DNA of 39,429 nt. It comes from Chelatococcus sambhunathii. GTDB lineage: Bacteria; Pseudomonadota; Alphaproteobacteria; Rhizobiales; Methylopilaceae. The notes under the pieces were generated by a model, which saw nothing but the letters and a program-made list of their open reading frames with translations, had not been told where the DNA came from and did no database searches. Positions 32,743 through 39,429 of this stretch are shown here, one piece after another. The stretch lies in the NCBI GenBank assembly GCA_031316315.1, contig JADBEO010000037.1:1-39429 (forward strand). The letters run 5' to 3'. The number at the start of each line of letters is the position of its first letter. The first letter of the stretch is position 1. The translations under genes and the position numbers were made by a program.

Positions 32743-33243
32743 CTAATTATCGTGCAGCGGGGCCGCTCCCCGCGCGGCGTGGGCGGCGACGACGCGCGCG
32801 AGCAGCGCCATGAAGGTCGTCTGCTCCTCTTCGCTCAGCTTCGCGATGGTCGCGTCATGGGCGTCGCGGGCCGGCGACCGCATCCTGGCGAGCAGAGCCA
32901 GGCCCTCGCGGGTGATCCGGCATTCCTGGGCGCGCCGGTCGCGCTCCGACGGAAGACGCCGGATCAGTCCCCGGGTCTCCAGACGTTTCAGAGCGCCGGT
33001 CGTGGTCGTGCGATCGAGCGCGACGAGGCGCGCCAGCGTCGACTGATCGGCGATCTCGAGCTCCGCCAGCGCGGTCAGCAGGCTGTATTGCAGCGGCGTG
33101 ATGCGGAACGCGCCGCAGAGCTCCATGAACAGGCTCACGTGAATCTGATGAAGCCGGCGGGCGAGGAAGCCGGGCCGCTCGGCGAGCGGCCACTTCTCCT
33201 TGGAACGCTTTGAATCCGCTTCATCTTTCGTCGTCTCGTTCAT
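32743..33243 (-). CDS. MarR-family transcriptional regulator
   Basis: This 166-residue winged-helix regulator shows MarR topology: the dimer helix (PGFLARRLHQIHVSLFMELC), the recognition region (QSTLARLVALDRTTTTGALKRLETRGLIRR) and the wing (RDRRAQECRITREGL). The stop is convergent with the acylase gene, 56 nt away, and the start faces the amidohydrolase gene across a 138-nt region with two palindromes. MarR proteins of this arrangement usually repress the divergent catabolic operon and release in response to an aromatic or acidic ligand; that role is inferred here. Confidence 0.9.
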   Translation of the reverse strand: MNETTKDEADSKRSKEKWPLAERPGFLARRLHQIHVSLFMELCGAFRITPLQYSLLTALAELEIADQSTLARLVALDRTTTTGALKRLETRGLIRRLPSERDRRAQECRITREGLALLARMRSPARDAHDATIAKLSEEEQTTFMALLARVVAAHAARGAAPLHDN

Positions 33244-33318
33244 CTTCGGCCCCGCCCTCCTTCACCCGACGACGCGCTGTGCGGCCGCCGTTCTGGCATG
33301 CCGCCTGCATATGGATTT

Positions 33319-33334
33319 GCGAAGCATACTTCGC
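33319..33334. promoter_or_regulatory. Candidate MarR operator
   Basis: GCGAAGCATACTTCGC is a 16-bp palindrome with a single mismatched pair, in the middle of the 138-nt divergent region between the MarR gene and the amidohydrolase operon. Size and placement match MarR-family sites. It is followed by six T residues (33335-33340), so it could also form a weak terminator hairpin, but a terminator here would lie in the leader of the very operon it precedes. Confidence 0.6.
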
Positions 33335-33343
33335 TTTTTTGAG

Positions 33344-33359
33344 CGCGGCCATGGCCGCG
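33344..33359. promoter_or_regulatory. Perfect 16-bp palindrome in the amidohydrolase leader
   Basis: CGCGGCCATGGCCGCG is fully palindromic and lies 22 nt upstream of the amidohydrolase start codon, between the candidate MarR site and the ribosome-binding site. It may be a second binding site or an RNA hairpin near the start; it has no loop and its GC content makes chance occurrence possible. Confidence 0.35.
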
Positions 33360-33381
33360 GACTTTTCAAGGGAGGACCGCG

Positions 33382-34668
33382 ATGTCGGAAGGCCAAGGCT
33401 ACGACCTGCTCTTGAAGGGCGGCCGGGTCATCTGTCCGGCGTCCGGGATCGACGGCGTGCGCGACGTCGCGGTCAAGGCAGGCAGGATCGCGGCCGTCGA
33501 GGAGTCGATCCTTCCGAGCGCGGCCGCGGAGGTGATCAACGTCGCGGGCAAGCTCGTGCTGCCGGGCCTGATCGACACCCACGGCCACGTCTACCAGTAC
33601 GTCACCGGCCGCTTCGGCCTCGATCCGGACATGGTCGGCGTGCGCTCGGGAGTCACGACGGTGGTCGACCAGGGCGGGCCGTCCTGCATGACGCTGCCGG
33701 GCTTTCGCAAGTTCATCGTCGAGAGGTCGCAGACCAACGTGGTGGCGTTCCTCTCGGCCTATCTCGTCGGCGGGCTCGAGGGTCACTTCTATCCGAACCT
33801 CTACAGCCCCGACTGCGTCGACATCGAAGCGACGGTCCGCTCGGCGACCGCCAACCGGGACATCGTGCGCGGCATCAAGGGCCATGCCGAGATCGGCGGC
33901 TTCGCGCGCTGGGGCATCAAGGTGATGGAGATGGCGGCCGAGATCGCCCGGCGCGCCGACATCCCGCTCTACGTTCATTTCGGCCAGCTCTGGGGCCTGC
34001 CGGAGAGCGGCGCCAACGGCGAGGACGCCGACACGATTCTCGAGCGCGTCATCCCGCTTTTGAAGGAAGGGGACGTGCTGGCGCATCCGTTCACGCGGCA
34101 TCCGGGCGGGTTCGTGAACCGGGAGGGCGAGGTGCACCACGTCATCCAGGCGGCGCTCGACCGGGGCCTCAAGGTCGACGTCGGCCACGGCAGCCACTTC
34201 TCCTACCGGCTCGCCAAGCAGGCGCTCGCGGCGGGCGTCGTCCCTCATACTCTTGGGGCGGACATGCATGGCTACAACACGCAGGTTCCCGAGATCCCGA
34301 TCCCGGCGGGAACGCCCGAGGAGCATGACGACGACGAGAACCATCCCTTCAAGGGCCAGGCGCGGTTCAGCCTGACCCAGGCGATGAGCTCGATGATGAC
34401 GTTGGGCATACCGTTGGAACAGGTGGTCAACATGGTCACTGTCCACCCGGCGAAAATGCTCGGAATGGAGGACACTCTGGGCTCGCTGGCGGTGGGCAGG
34501 ACGGCGGACGTGTCCATCCTCGACGACGTCCGCGGCCGTTTCGTGCTGCGCGACAACGAGGACTACCGGGTCATCGCCGAACGGCTGCTCGAGCCGGTCT
34601 TCTGCCTCCGCGCCGGAAAGCGCTTCGACGCGGACAGCCCGATCCTGCCGCAGGCGATCGCGGCGTGA
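33382..34668 (+). CDS. Dihydroorotase/amidohydrolase-superfamily metallohydrolase
   Basis: This 428-residue amidohydrolase-fold enzyme has metal ligands in DTHGHV (H67, H69), an IKGH segment (Lys166, a candidate carboxylated lysine, with H168), VHF (H199), a further His in AHPF and a GADMHGY Asp near the end of the barrel. The C-terminal segment ends with the typical GRTADVSILDD. It would hydrolyse a cyclic or linear amide, imide, hydantoin or ester; the specific substrate is not assignable. A strong GGGAGG ribosome-binding site precedes ATG 33382. It is the first gene of a plus-strand operon and overlaps the next gene by GTGA. Confidence 0.9.
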   Translation: MSEGQGYDLLLKGGRVICPASGIDGVRDVAVKAGRIAAVEESILPSAAAEVINVAGKLVLPGLIDTHGHVYQYVTGRFGLDPDMVGVRSGVTTVVDQGGPSCMTLPGFRKFIVERSQTNVVAFLSAYLVGGLEGHFYPNLYSPDCVDIEATVRSATANRDIVRGIKGHAEIGGFARWGIKVMEMAAEIARRADIPLYVHFGQLWGLPESGANGEDADTILERVIPLLKEGDVLAHPFTRHPGGFVNREGEVHHVIQAALDRGLKVDVGHGSHFSYRLAKQALAAGVVPHTLGADMHGYNTQVPEIPIPAGTPEEHDDDENHPFKGQARFSLTQAMSSMMTLGIPLEQVVNMVTVHPAKMLGMEDTLGSLAVGRTADVSILDDVRGRFVLRDNEDYRVIAERLLEPVFCLRAGKRFDADSPILPQAIAA

Positions 34669-35537
34669 CCGCGACCGCCGATCCGGCGCCGCAGGAGGTC
34701 TGGGAGACGCTCTCCCAGGCCGAGCGCGACGCCGCCTACAACAACAGCGCCGCGATCGGCGGCAACGAAGGCTGGGCCGCGCGCCGCGACGAACTGGCCG
34801 CGCCCTACCGGGCCGCCCGGCCAGCGCATCTCGACCTCGCCTACGGGCCGAAGCCGCGGATGAAGGTCGACCTCTATCCGGCCGCCGATCCGGCCGCGCC
34901 GTGCCTCGTCTACATCCACGGCGGCTACTGGCAGTGGAACTCGCGCGAGCCGTTCGCGCACTACGCCGAAGGGCTGGAGCAGGCCGGCTGGTCGGTCGCG
35001 CTTCCGAGCTACACGCTGGCGCCTGAGGCGTCGCTGACCGAGATCGTCGCCGAACTCGGCGAGGCGCTCGACTGGATCGCGCGCGAGGGGCCCCAGCACG
35101 GCGTCGCGGGGCCGATCGTGCTGTCGGGCTGGTCGGCCGGCGGCCACCTCACCGCCATGCTGCTCGGCCATTCGTCCGTGGTCGCGGGGCTCGCGGTCTC
35201 GGGCGTCTACGAGCTCGGGCCGATCCGCGACACCTTCCTCAACGCCGCGCTGAAGCTCTCGGACGACGAGATCGCGCGGCTCTCGCCGCTGCGCCTGCCC
35301 GTCGTCGACAAGCCGCTCGCGATCGCCTTCGGGACGAAGGAGCTGCCGGCGCTGATCCGCGACAGCCGCGCGCTGCACGCAATGCGGACCGAGGCCGGCG
35401 CGGCCGGGCCGCTGATCCCGGTCGAAGGCGCGGATCATTTCTCGATCATGGACGGCTTCCGGACCGCCGACGGCGCGATGTCGCGCGCCGCGATCGCGAT
35501 CCTCGCCGAGGCGAAGTCCCGCGCGGAGGCCGCATGA
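34665..35537 (+). CDS. Alpha/beta hydrolase, kynurenine formamidase-like
   Basis: This 290-residue serine hydrolase has HGGYWQ at 85-90 (oxyanion-hole motif of the kynurenine formamidase/AFMID group) and nucleophile GWSAGG with Ser157, plus a C-terminal ADHFSIMDG His. The usual acid position near the end of the fold reads FGTKELPAL, so Glu rather than Asp may be the acid. Family enzymes remove formyl groups from aryl formamides or open related amides and carbamates. The GTG start overlaps the amidohydrolase stop and its stop overlaps the molybdenum hydroxylase start, so it belongs to this operon. Tryptophan catabolism is not suggested by neighbours, so the substrate is likely another formamide or ester. 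Confidence 0.85.
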   Translation: MTATADPAPQEVWETLSQAERDAAYNNSAAIGGNEGWAARRDELAAPYRAARPAHLDLAYGPKPRMKVDLYPAADPAAPCLVYIHGGYWQWNSREPFAHYAEGLEQAGWSVALPSYTLAPEASLTEIVAELGEALDWIAREGPQHGVAGPIVLSGWSAGGHLTAMLLGHSSVVAGLAVSGVYELGPIRDTFLNAALKLSDDEIARLSPLRLPVVDKPLAIAFGTKELPALIRDSRALHAMRTEAGAAGPLIPVEGADHFSIMDGFRTADGAMSRAAIAILAEAKSRAEAA

Positions 35538-37909
35538 ACGGTCCCGCGCAGCCGCTCGAACCCGAAGGCGTCGGCGCCCGCCTGCCGCGCAAGGAGGACG
35601 ACCGCTACATGCGCGGCCGCGGCCAGTATGTCGCGGACATCAAGATGGCGGGCATGCAGGACGTCGCCTTCGTCCGCAGCCCGCTGGCGCACGCCCGCAT
35701 CCGCGCGATCCGCATCCCCGACGACATCCGCGCGCAGGTCTTCACGGCGGACGACCTCGACGGCGTTAACCCGATCCGCGCCGTCTCGGGCCTGCCCGGC
35801 TTCAAGCCTTCCGAGCAGCCCGTGCTGGCGCGCGGAAAGGTCCGCCAGGTCGGAGAGCTCGTCGCCATGTGCGTCGCGCCGACCCGCGCCGAGGCCGAGG
35901 ACATCGCCGAGCGCGTCGAGCTCGACCTCGAGGAGCTGCCGGCGTTGCACGACATGCTCAGGGCGCGCGAGCCCGGCGCGGCGCTCGTGCACGAGCACTG
36001 GGGCGACAACGTTTTCCTGGAGACGCTGGTCGACATCGGCATCGCCTCCGCCTTCGACGCGCCGATCAAGGTCAGCCGCACGATCTCGACCAGCCGGCAA
36101 TGCATGGCGCCGATCGAAGGCCGGGGCGCGATCGCGCATGTGGATCATCGGCTCGACCAGCTGACAGTCACGACCTCCTGCCAGATGCCGCACATCGTGC
36201 GCTCCGGCCTGTCGGAATGCCTCGGCATCGAGGAAGGCCGCATCCGCGTGGTCGCGCCGGACGTCGGCGGCGGCTTCGGCTACAAGGGCATCCTGCTTCC
36301 CGAGGAGGTCTGCCTCGGCTGGCTCGCGCTCCGCCTCGGCCATCCGGTCCGCTGGATCGAGGACCGGCGCGAACACCTGACCGCCAGCGCGAACTGCCGC
36401 GAGCACCACTACGAGATTACCGTTTACGCCGATCGGGACGGCGCGATCCGCGGCGTCGACTGCGAGGCGACGGTCGATAGCGGGGCCTACTCGGCCTATC
36501 CCTTCTCCGCCTGCCTCGAAGCCGCGCAGGTCGCGAGCATCCTGCCCGGCCCGTACGACTTCCCGGCCTATCGCTGCCGTACCTGGTCGGTCGCGACCAA
36601 CAAGGCGCCGATCCTTCCCTATCGGGGCGTCGCGCGCACCGGCGTCTGCTTCGCGCTGGAGCTCGCGCTGGACGCGGTGGCCGCCGAGGCTGGGCTCCCG
36701 CCGGAAATCGTGCGGGCAAAAAATCTCGTGCGGCCCGAGCAGATGCCGTTCGACAACATCACCAAGAAGCACTTCGACAGCGGCGACTACCCGGAAGCGC
36801 TGCGCCGCGCGGTGGCGGCGATCGGCGCCGAGGACGTGCGCGCCCGTCAGAAGCGCGGCGAGCCGGACGGACGGCGGATCGGGCTCGGCCTGTCGATCTA
36901 TTGCGAGCAGGCCGCGCACGGCACTTCGGTCTATTCCGGCTGGGGCATCCCGATGGTGCCGGGCCACGAGCAGGCCGGCGCCCGCATCACGCCGGACGGC
37001 GGGCTGGAGCTCCGAATCGGCGCGCAGTCGCACGGGCAGGGGCTGGAGACGACGCTCGCGCAGGTCGCCAATGAGATCCTGGGCGTTCCCGTCTCGCAGA
37101 TCCGCGTCGTCCATGGCGATACGGCGATGACGCCGTACTCCACCGGCGCCTGGGGCTCGCGCATGATGGTGATGGCGGGCGGCGCGGTCGCGACGGCGGC
37201 GAAGGCGCTTGCAGACCGGCTCGCCGCGATCGGCGCGCATCTGCTGCAGACCGATCCCTCCGAGGTCCGGTTCGAGGCCGGCCACGTTGTCGGCCGCGCC
37301 GGCGACGTCTCCGTCGCCCAGATCGCCCGCGTCTGGTACCGGCGGCCGCAGGACCTGCCGCAGGGCGTCCATGGCGCCGGGCTCGAGGTCACGGCCGGCT
37401 ACAAGCCCGTGCGCGACAGCGGCACCTTCTCCTACGCCGCCCACGCCGTCGTGGTCGCCGTCGATCCCGAAGTCGGACAGGTCGAGATCCTCGACTACGT
37501 CATCGTCGAGGACGGCGGCGTGCTGGTGAACCCGATGGTCGTCGACGGCCAGATCCTCGGCGGGCTGGCCCAGGGGATCGGCACCGCGCTTCTCGAGGAA
37601 ATGCCATTCGACGGCGCCGGCCAGCCGCTCGCCTCGACATTCGCGGACTATCTGCTGCCCGGCGCCGCGGAGGTCCCGGCCGCGCGCATCGACCACATGG
37701 AGACGCCCTCGCCCTACACGCAGTTCGGCGTGAAGGGGATCGGCGAGGGCGGCGCCATCGCCCCGCCGGCGGCGGTGACCAACGCGATCAACGACGCGCT
37801 CCGGCCGCTCGGCGTCGAGATGCTGGTCTCGCCGGTGACGCCGCGGCGGATCGTCGAGGCCGTGCTCGCCGCCCGCGCGGCCGCCCCGGCCCGGAAGGAC
37901 GCGGCATGA
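35534..37909 (+). CDS. Molybdenum hydroxylase large subunit (CoxL/XdhB-like, molybdopterin-binding)
   Basis: This 791-residue subunit of the xanthine dehydrogenase family carries the Mo cofactor. DVGGGFGYKG (243-252), the QSHGQGLETTLAQVANEILG stretch and GVKGIGEGGAIAPP near the C terminus, with the catalytic Glu, are conserved cofactor and active-site motifs. The segment at 362-369 reads PYRGVART, not the AYRCSFR motif with the Cu-binding Cys of true aerobic CO dehydrogenase, so it is a hydroxylase for a heterocycle, aldehyde or similar substrate. Such enzymes hydroxylate an sp2 carbon next to ring nitrogen using water. The ATG overlaps the hydrolase stop. The gene order is L-M-S. Confidence 0.92.
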   Translation: MNGPAQPLEPEGVGARLPRKEDDRYMRGRGQYVADIKMAGMQDVAFVRSPLAHARIRAIRIPDDIRAQVFTADDLDGVNPIRAVSGLPGFKPSEQPVLARGKVRQVGELVAMCVAPTRAEAEDIAERVELDLEELPALHDMLRAREPGAALVHEHWGDNVFLETLVDIGIASAFDAPIKVSRTISTSRQCMAPIEGRGAIAHVDHRLDQLTVTTSCQMPHIVRSGLSECLGIEEGRIRVVAPDVGGGFGYKGILLPEEVCLGWLALRLGHPVRWIEDRREHLTASANCREHHYEITVYADRDGAIRGVDCEATVDSGAYSAYPFSACLEAAQVASILPGPYDFPAYRCRTWSVATNKAPILPYRGVARTGVCFALELALDAVAAEAGLPPEIVRAKNLVRPEQMPFDNITKKHFDSGDYPEALRRAVAAIGAEDVRARQKRGEPDGRRIGLGLSIYCEQAAHGTSVYSGWGIPMVPGHEQAGARITPDGGLELRIGAQSHGQGLETTLAQVANEILGVPVSQIRVVHGDTAMTPYSTGAWGSRMMVMAGGAVATAAKALADRLAAIGAHLLQTDPSEVRFEAGHVVGRAGDVSVAQIARVWYRRPQDLPQGVHGAGLEVTAGYKPVRDSGTFSYAAHAVVVAVDPEVGQVEILDYVIVEDGGVLVNPMVVDGQILGGLAQGIGTALLEEMPFDGAGQPLASTFADYLLPGAAEVPAARIDHMETPSPYTQFGVKGIGEGGAIAPPAAVTNAINDALRPLGVEMLVSPVTPRRIVEAVLAARAAAPARKDAA

Positions 37910-38751
37910 AGGCGCCGCGCTTCCACCTCGTCCGCCCGCGCGACCTCGCCGAGGCGTTGGACCGCCTCGCGGAGCCGGGCGGCCTCGTGAAGGTCCTGGC
38001 GGGCGGGCAGTCGCTCGGCCCGATGCTCAATCTCAGGCTCGTCCGGCCGGATCTGCTCGTCGACGTCTCGGGCCTTCCCGAGCTCCGCCGGGTGGGGCGC
38101 GAGGACGACGCGCTGGTCGTCGGCGCCTGCGTCACCCATGCGGATTTCGAGGACGGGCGCGCGCCGGACGTCGGGTCCGGCATGCTGGCGCGCGTCGCGT
38201 CGGGCATCGCCTATCGGGCGGTGCGGAACCGCGGCACCATCGGCGGCAGCCTCGCGCATGCCGACCCCGCCGCTGACTGGCTGTCCACGCTCTCCGCCTT
38301 CGGCGCAGAGGTCGAGATCGCCTCGCGCTCGGGGACGCGGCGGACGCCGATCGGCGCCTTCGTCACCGGCGCGCTCGCGACCACGCTGGCCCCCGGCGAA
38401 CTCGTGGTCGCCGTGCGCATCCCTCAGGTCTCGGCGCAGGCGCGCCTCGGCTTCGTGAAGCACGCCCGCAAGATCGGCGAATTCGCCCATGCGATCGGCG
38501 CGGCGCTGGTCGATCCCGAGCGCGGCGTCGCCCGCGCGGTCGCGGGCGCGCTCGACGCCGCGCCGCTCGTCATCGAGGACGCGCGCGAGCTGTTCGACCG
38601 CTCCGCCGGCTTCGACCGGACCGAGGCCGGCCGGAGGCTCGCGGCCGCGGGGCTCGCCGACACGGTCGACCGGCATCTCCATGTCGAGGCGCTCGGACGG
38701 GCGCTGGCGGAGGCGTTCGACGCGCCGCCGGGCCTGAGGAGGGCGGCATGA
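37906..38751 (+). CDS. Molybdenum hydroxylase FAD-binding medium subunit (CoxM-like)
   Basis: This 281-residue FAD subunit has the paired flavin motifs AGGQSLGPMLNLRL (AGGQS at 32-36) and TIGGSLAHADPAADW (TIGGS at 111-115), as in CoxM/CutM proteins. It accepts electrons from the 2Fe-2S subunit. The ATG overlaps the CoxL-like stop and its stop overlaps the CoxS-like start, so the three subunits are translationally coupled. Confidence 0.92.
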   Translation: MKAPRFHLVRPRDLAEALDRLAEPGGLVKVLAGGQSLGPMLNLRLVRPDLLVDVSGLPELRRVGREDDALVVGACVTHADFEDGRAPDVGSGMLARVASGIAYRAVRNRGTIGGSLAHADPAADWLSTLSAFGAEVEIASRSGTRRTPIGAFVTGALATTLAPGELVVAVRIPQVSAQARLGFVKHARKIGEFAHAIGAALVDPERGVARAVAGALDAAPLVIEDARELFDRSAGFDRTEAGRRLAAAGLADTVDRHLHVEALGRALAEAFDAPPGLRRAA

Positions 38752-39429
38752 ACGCCCCGGTCCGTCTCCGCCGCGACGGCGCGACGCCGGTCTCGCTCAT
38801 CGTCAACGGCCGAACCGTCGAGGCTGAGGTCGAGCCGCGCGCGCATCTCGCCGACTTCCTGCGCGAGGACCTCAACCTCACCGGCGCTCATCTCGGCTGC
38901 GAGCACGGCGTCTGCGGCGCCTGCACCGTGCTGCTCGACGGCGAGCCGGCGCGCTCCTGCCTGACCTTCGCGGCGACCTGCGGGGGCGCCTCGGTGACGA
39001 CGATCGAAGGCCTCGACGAGGACGAGCTGACCGGCGAGCTGCGCGCCGCCTTCAACCGCGAGCACGCGCTGCAATGCGGCTTCTGCACGCCCGGCATGCT
39101 GGTCTCCGCGCGAGACCTCGCGCTGCGGCTCCCCGACGCCGACGAGCGCCGCATTCGGATCGGCCTCGCCGGAAATCTCTGCCGCTGCACCGGCTATCTC
39201 GGCATCGTGCGCGCGATCCAATCGGTGATCACGGAGCGCCGCGCGCGCGGCGTCGCGCCGACGACGGGCGAGGCGCGGGGGATCGGGCCGGTGGGCGCGC
39301 GTTCGGCCTTCTCTGATCCCTCCCCTTGCAAAGGGGAGGGTGGCCCTCGCGCCAGCGAGAGTCGGGTGGGGATCCCTCAGGATCGCGCGCAAACCTCCGC
39401 CGTCGAGCTCCAGGCCCGGCGCTCCCCAC
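38748..39429 (+). CDS. Molybdenum hydroxylase 2Fe-2S small subunit (CoxS-like), runs off window
   Basis: The visible 227 codons include both iron-sulphur motifs: the plant-ferredoxin type GCEHGVCGACTVLLDG followed by the next Cys (ARSC), and QCGFCTPGM with NLCRCTGY. A normal CoxS ends after about 155-170 residues, close to the ARGVAPTTGEARG segment. Here the frame stays open with no stop to the window end, reading through a palindromic repeat (39318-39375). The protein may be extended by a C-terminal domain beyond the window, as in CoxS-CoxG-type fusions I recall for this family, or the repeat may have added a tail. The ATG overlaps the FAD subunit stop. Confidence 0.9.
   Translation, partial: MNAPVRLRRDGATPVSLIVNGRTVEAEVEPRAHLADFLREDLNLTGAHLGCEHGVCGACTVLLDGEPARSCLTFAATCGGASVTTIEGLDEDELTGELRAAFNREHALQCGFCTPGMLVSARDLALRLPDADERRIRIGLAGNLCRCTGYLGIVRAIQSVITERRARGVAPTTGEARGIGPVGARSAFSDPSPCKGEGGPRASESRVGIPQDRAQTSAVELQARRSP
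39318..39375. repeat. Palindromic intergenic-type repeat inside the CoxS reading frame
   Basis: GATCCCTCCCC opens the element and a GGTGGGGATCCC stretch closes it, with two internal hairpins: CCTCCCC/GGGGAGG around TTGCAAA, and CTCGC/GCGAG around GCCA. This layout equals the short palindromic repeats found between genes in many alphaproteobacteria. Here it lies in an open reading frame with no stop codon. Whether it is a real part of the protein depends on sequence beyond the window. Confidence 0.65.

Noticed and set aside
33319..33340. Hairpin plus T6 as an intrinsic terminator
   Set aside because: The stem is only 6 bp and it lies in the leader of the amidohydrolase operon between divergent genes. 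A MarR operator explains it better, although attenuation is not excluded.
35435..37696. 753-codon open frame on the minus strand
   Set aside because: It is antisense to the clearly real molybdenum hydroxylase large subunit and has shadow-type composition with no domain.
35534..39429. Aerobic CO dehydrogenase (coxLMS)
   Set aside because: The Cu-binding AYRCSFR motif is absent (PYRGVART instead), the gene order is L-M-S rather than the usual M-S-L, and the neighbours are hydrolases.

Overview
The window is a high-GC stretch of an alphaproteobacterial chromosome, most likely from a Hyphomicrobiales (Rhizobiales)-type heterotroph. The evidence is codon usage, the density of ABC and TRAP solute transporters with GntR/DeoR/MarR regulators, aerobic cobalamin gene cobF, malonyl-CoA synthetase MatB, and the palindromic intergenic repeats common in that group. 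Gene density is very high and many junctions are 4-nt ATGA/GTGA overlaps. I see no rRNA, tRNA, CRISPR array or prophage. The only mobile DNA is the edge of an IS5-type insertion sequence at the far left.

Layout. (1) 1-5.7 kb, minus strand: the start of an IS transposase, a CsoR-type copper-sensor gene with its own palindromic operator, then a peptide/nickel-family ABC transporter (SBP, DppB-like permease, a DppC-DppD permease/ATPase fusion, DppF-like ATPase). (2) 5.9-15.3 kb, plus strand: a DeoR regulator, a dimethylglycine/sarcosine-dehydrogenase-like FAD-GcvT flavoenzyme, a glycine-betaine-type ABC system (SBP, ATPase, a permease made of two fused permease units), a choline-kinase-like phosphotransferase and an aldo/keto reductase. 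This looks like uptake and processing of a methylated amine or amino alcohol. (3) 15.4-20.7 kb: a palindromic repeat, then matB with a three-gene TRAP transporter on the minus strand and a divergent GntR/FCD regulator; together these suggest malonate (or a related dicarboxylate) uptake and activation. (4) 20.9-23.9 kb: an OmpR-like regulator whose receiver lacks the phospho-acceptor Asp, a stand-alone cobF, and an MHS-type major facilitator transporter.

(5) 24.0-32.7 kb, plus strand: GntR/FCD regulator, SsuBCA/NMT1-type ABC importer, zinc-less medium-chain reductase, hotdog thioesterase, glyoxalase-like protein, acyl-CoA ligase and a gamma-glutamyltransferase-like acylase, with the five enzymes after the importer linked by 4-nt overlaps. 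(6) 32.7-39.4 kb: a MarR regulator diverging from amidohydrolase, kynurenine-formamidase-like hydrolase and a three-subunit molybdenum hydroxylase (L, M, S order), again joined by 4-nt overlaps. The last gene is open at the window end and reads through a palindromic repeat.

Regions 5 and 6 together look like an undescribed catabolic island: import, hydroxylation of a (probably heterocyclic) ring, hydrolytic opening and amide or formyl removal, then CoA activation and reduction. The substrate is not readable from sequence, and the reaction order is inference.
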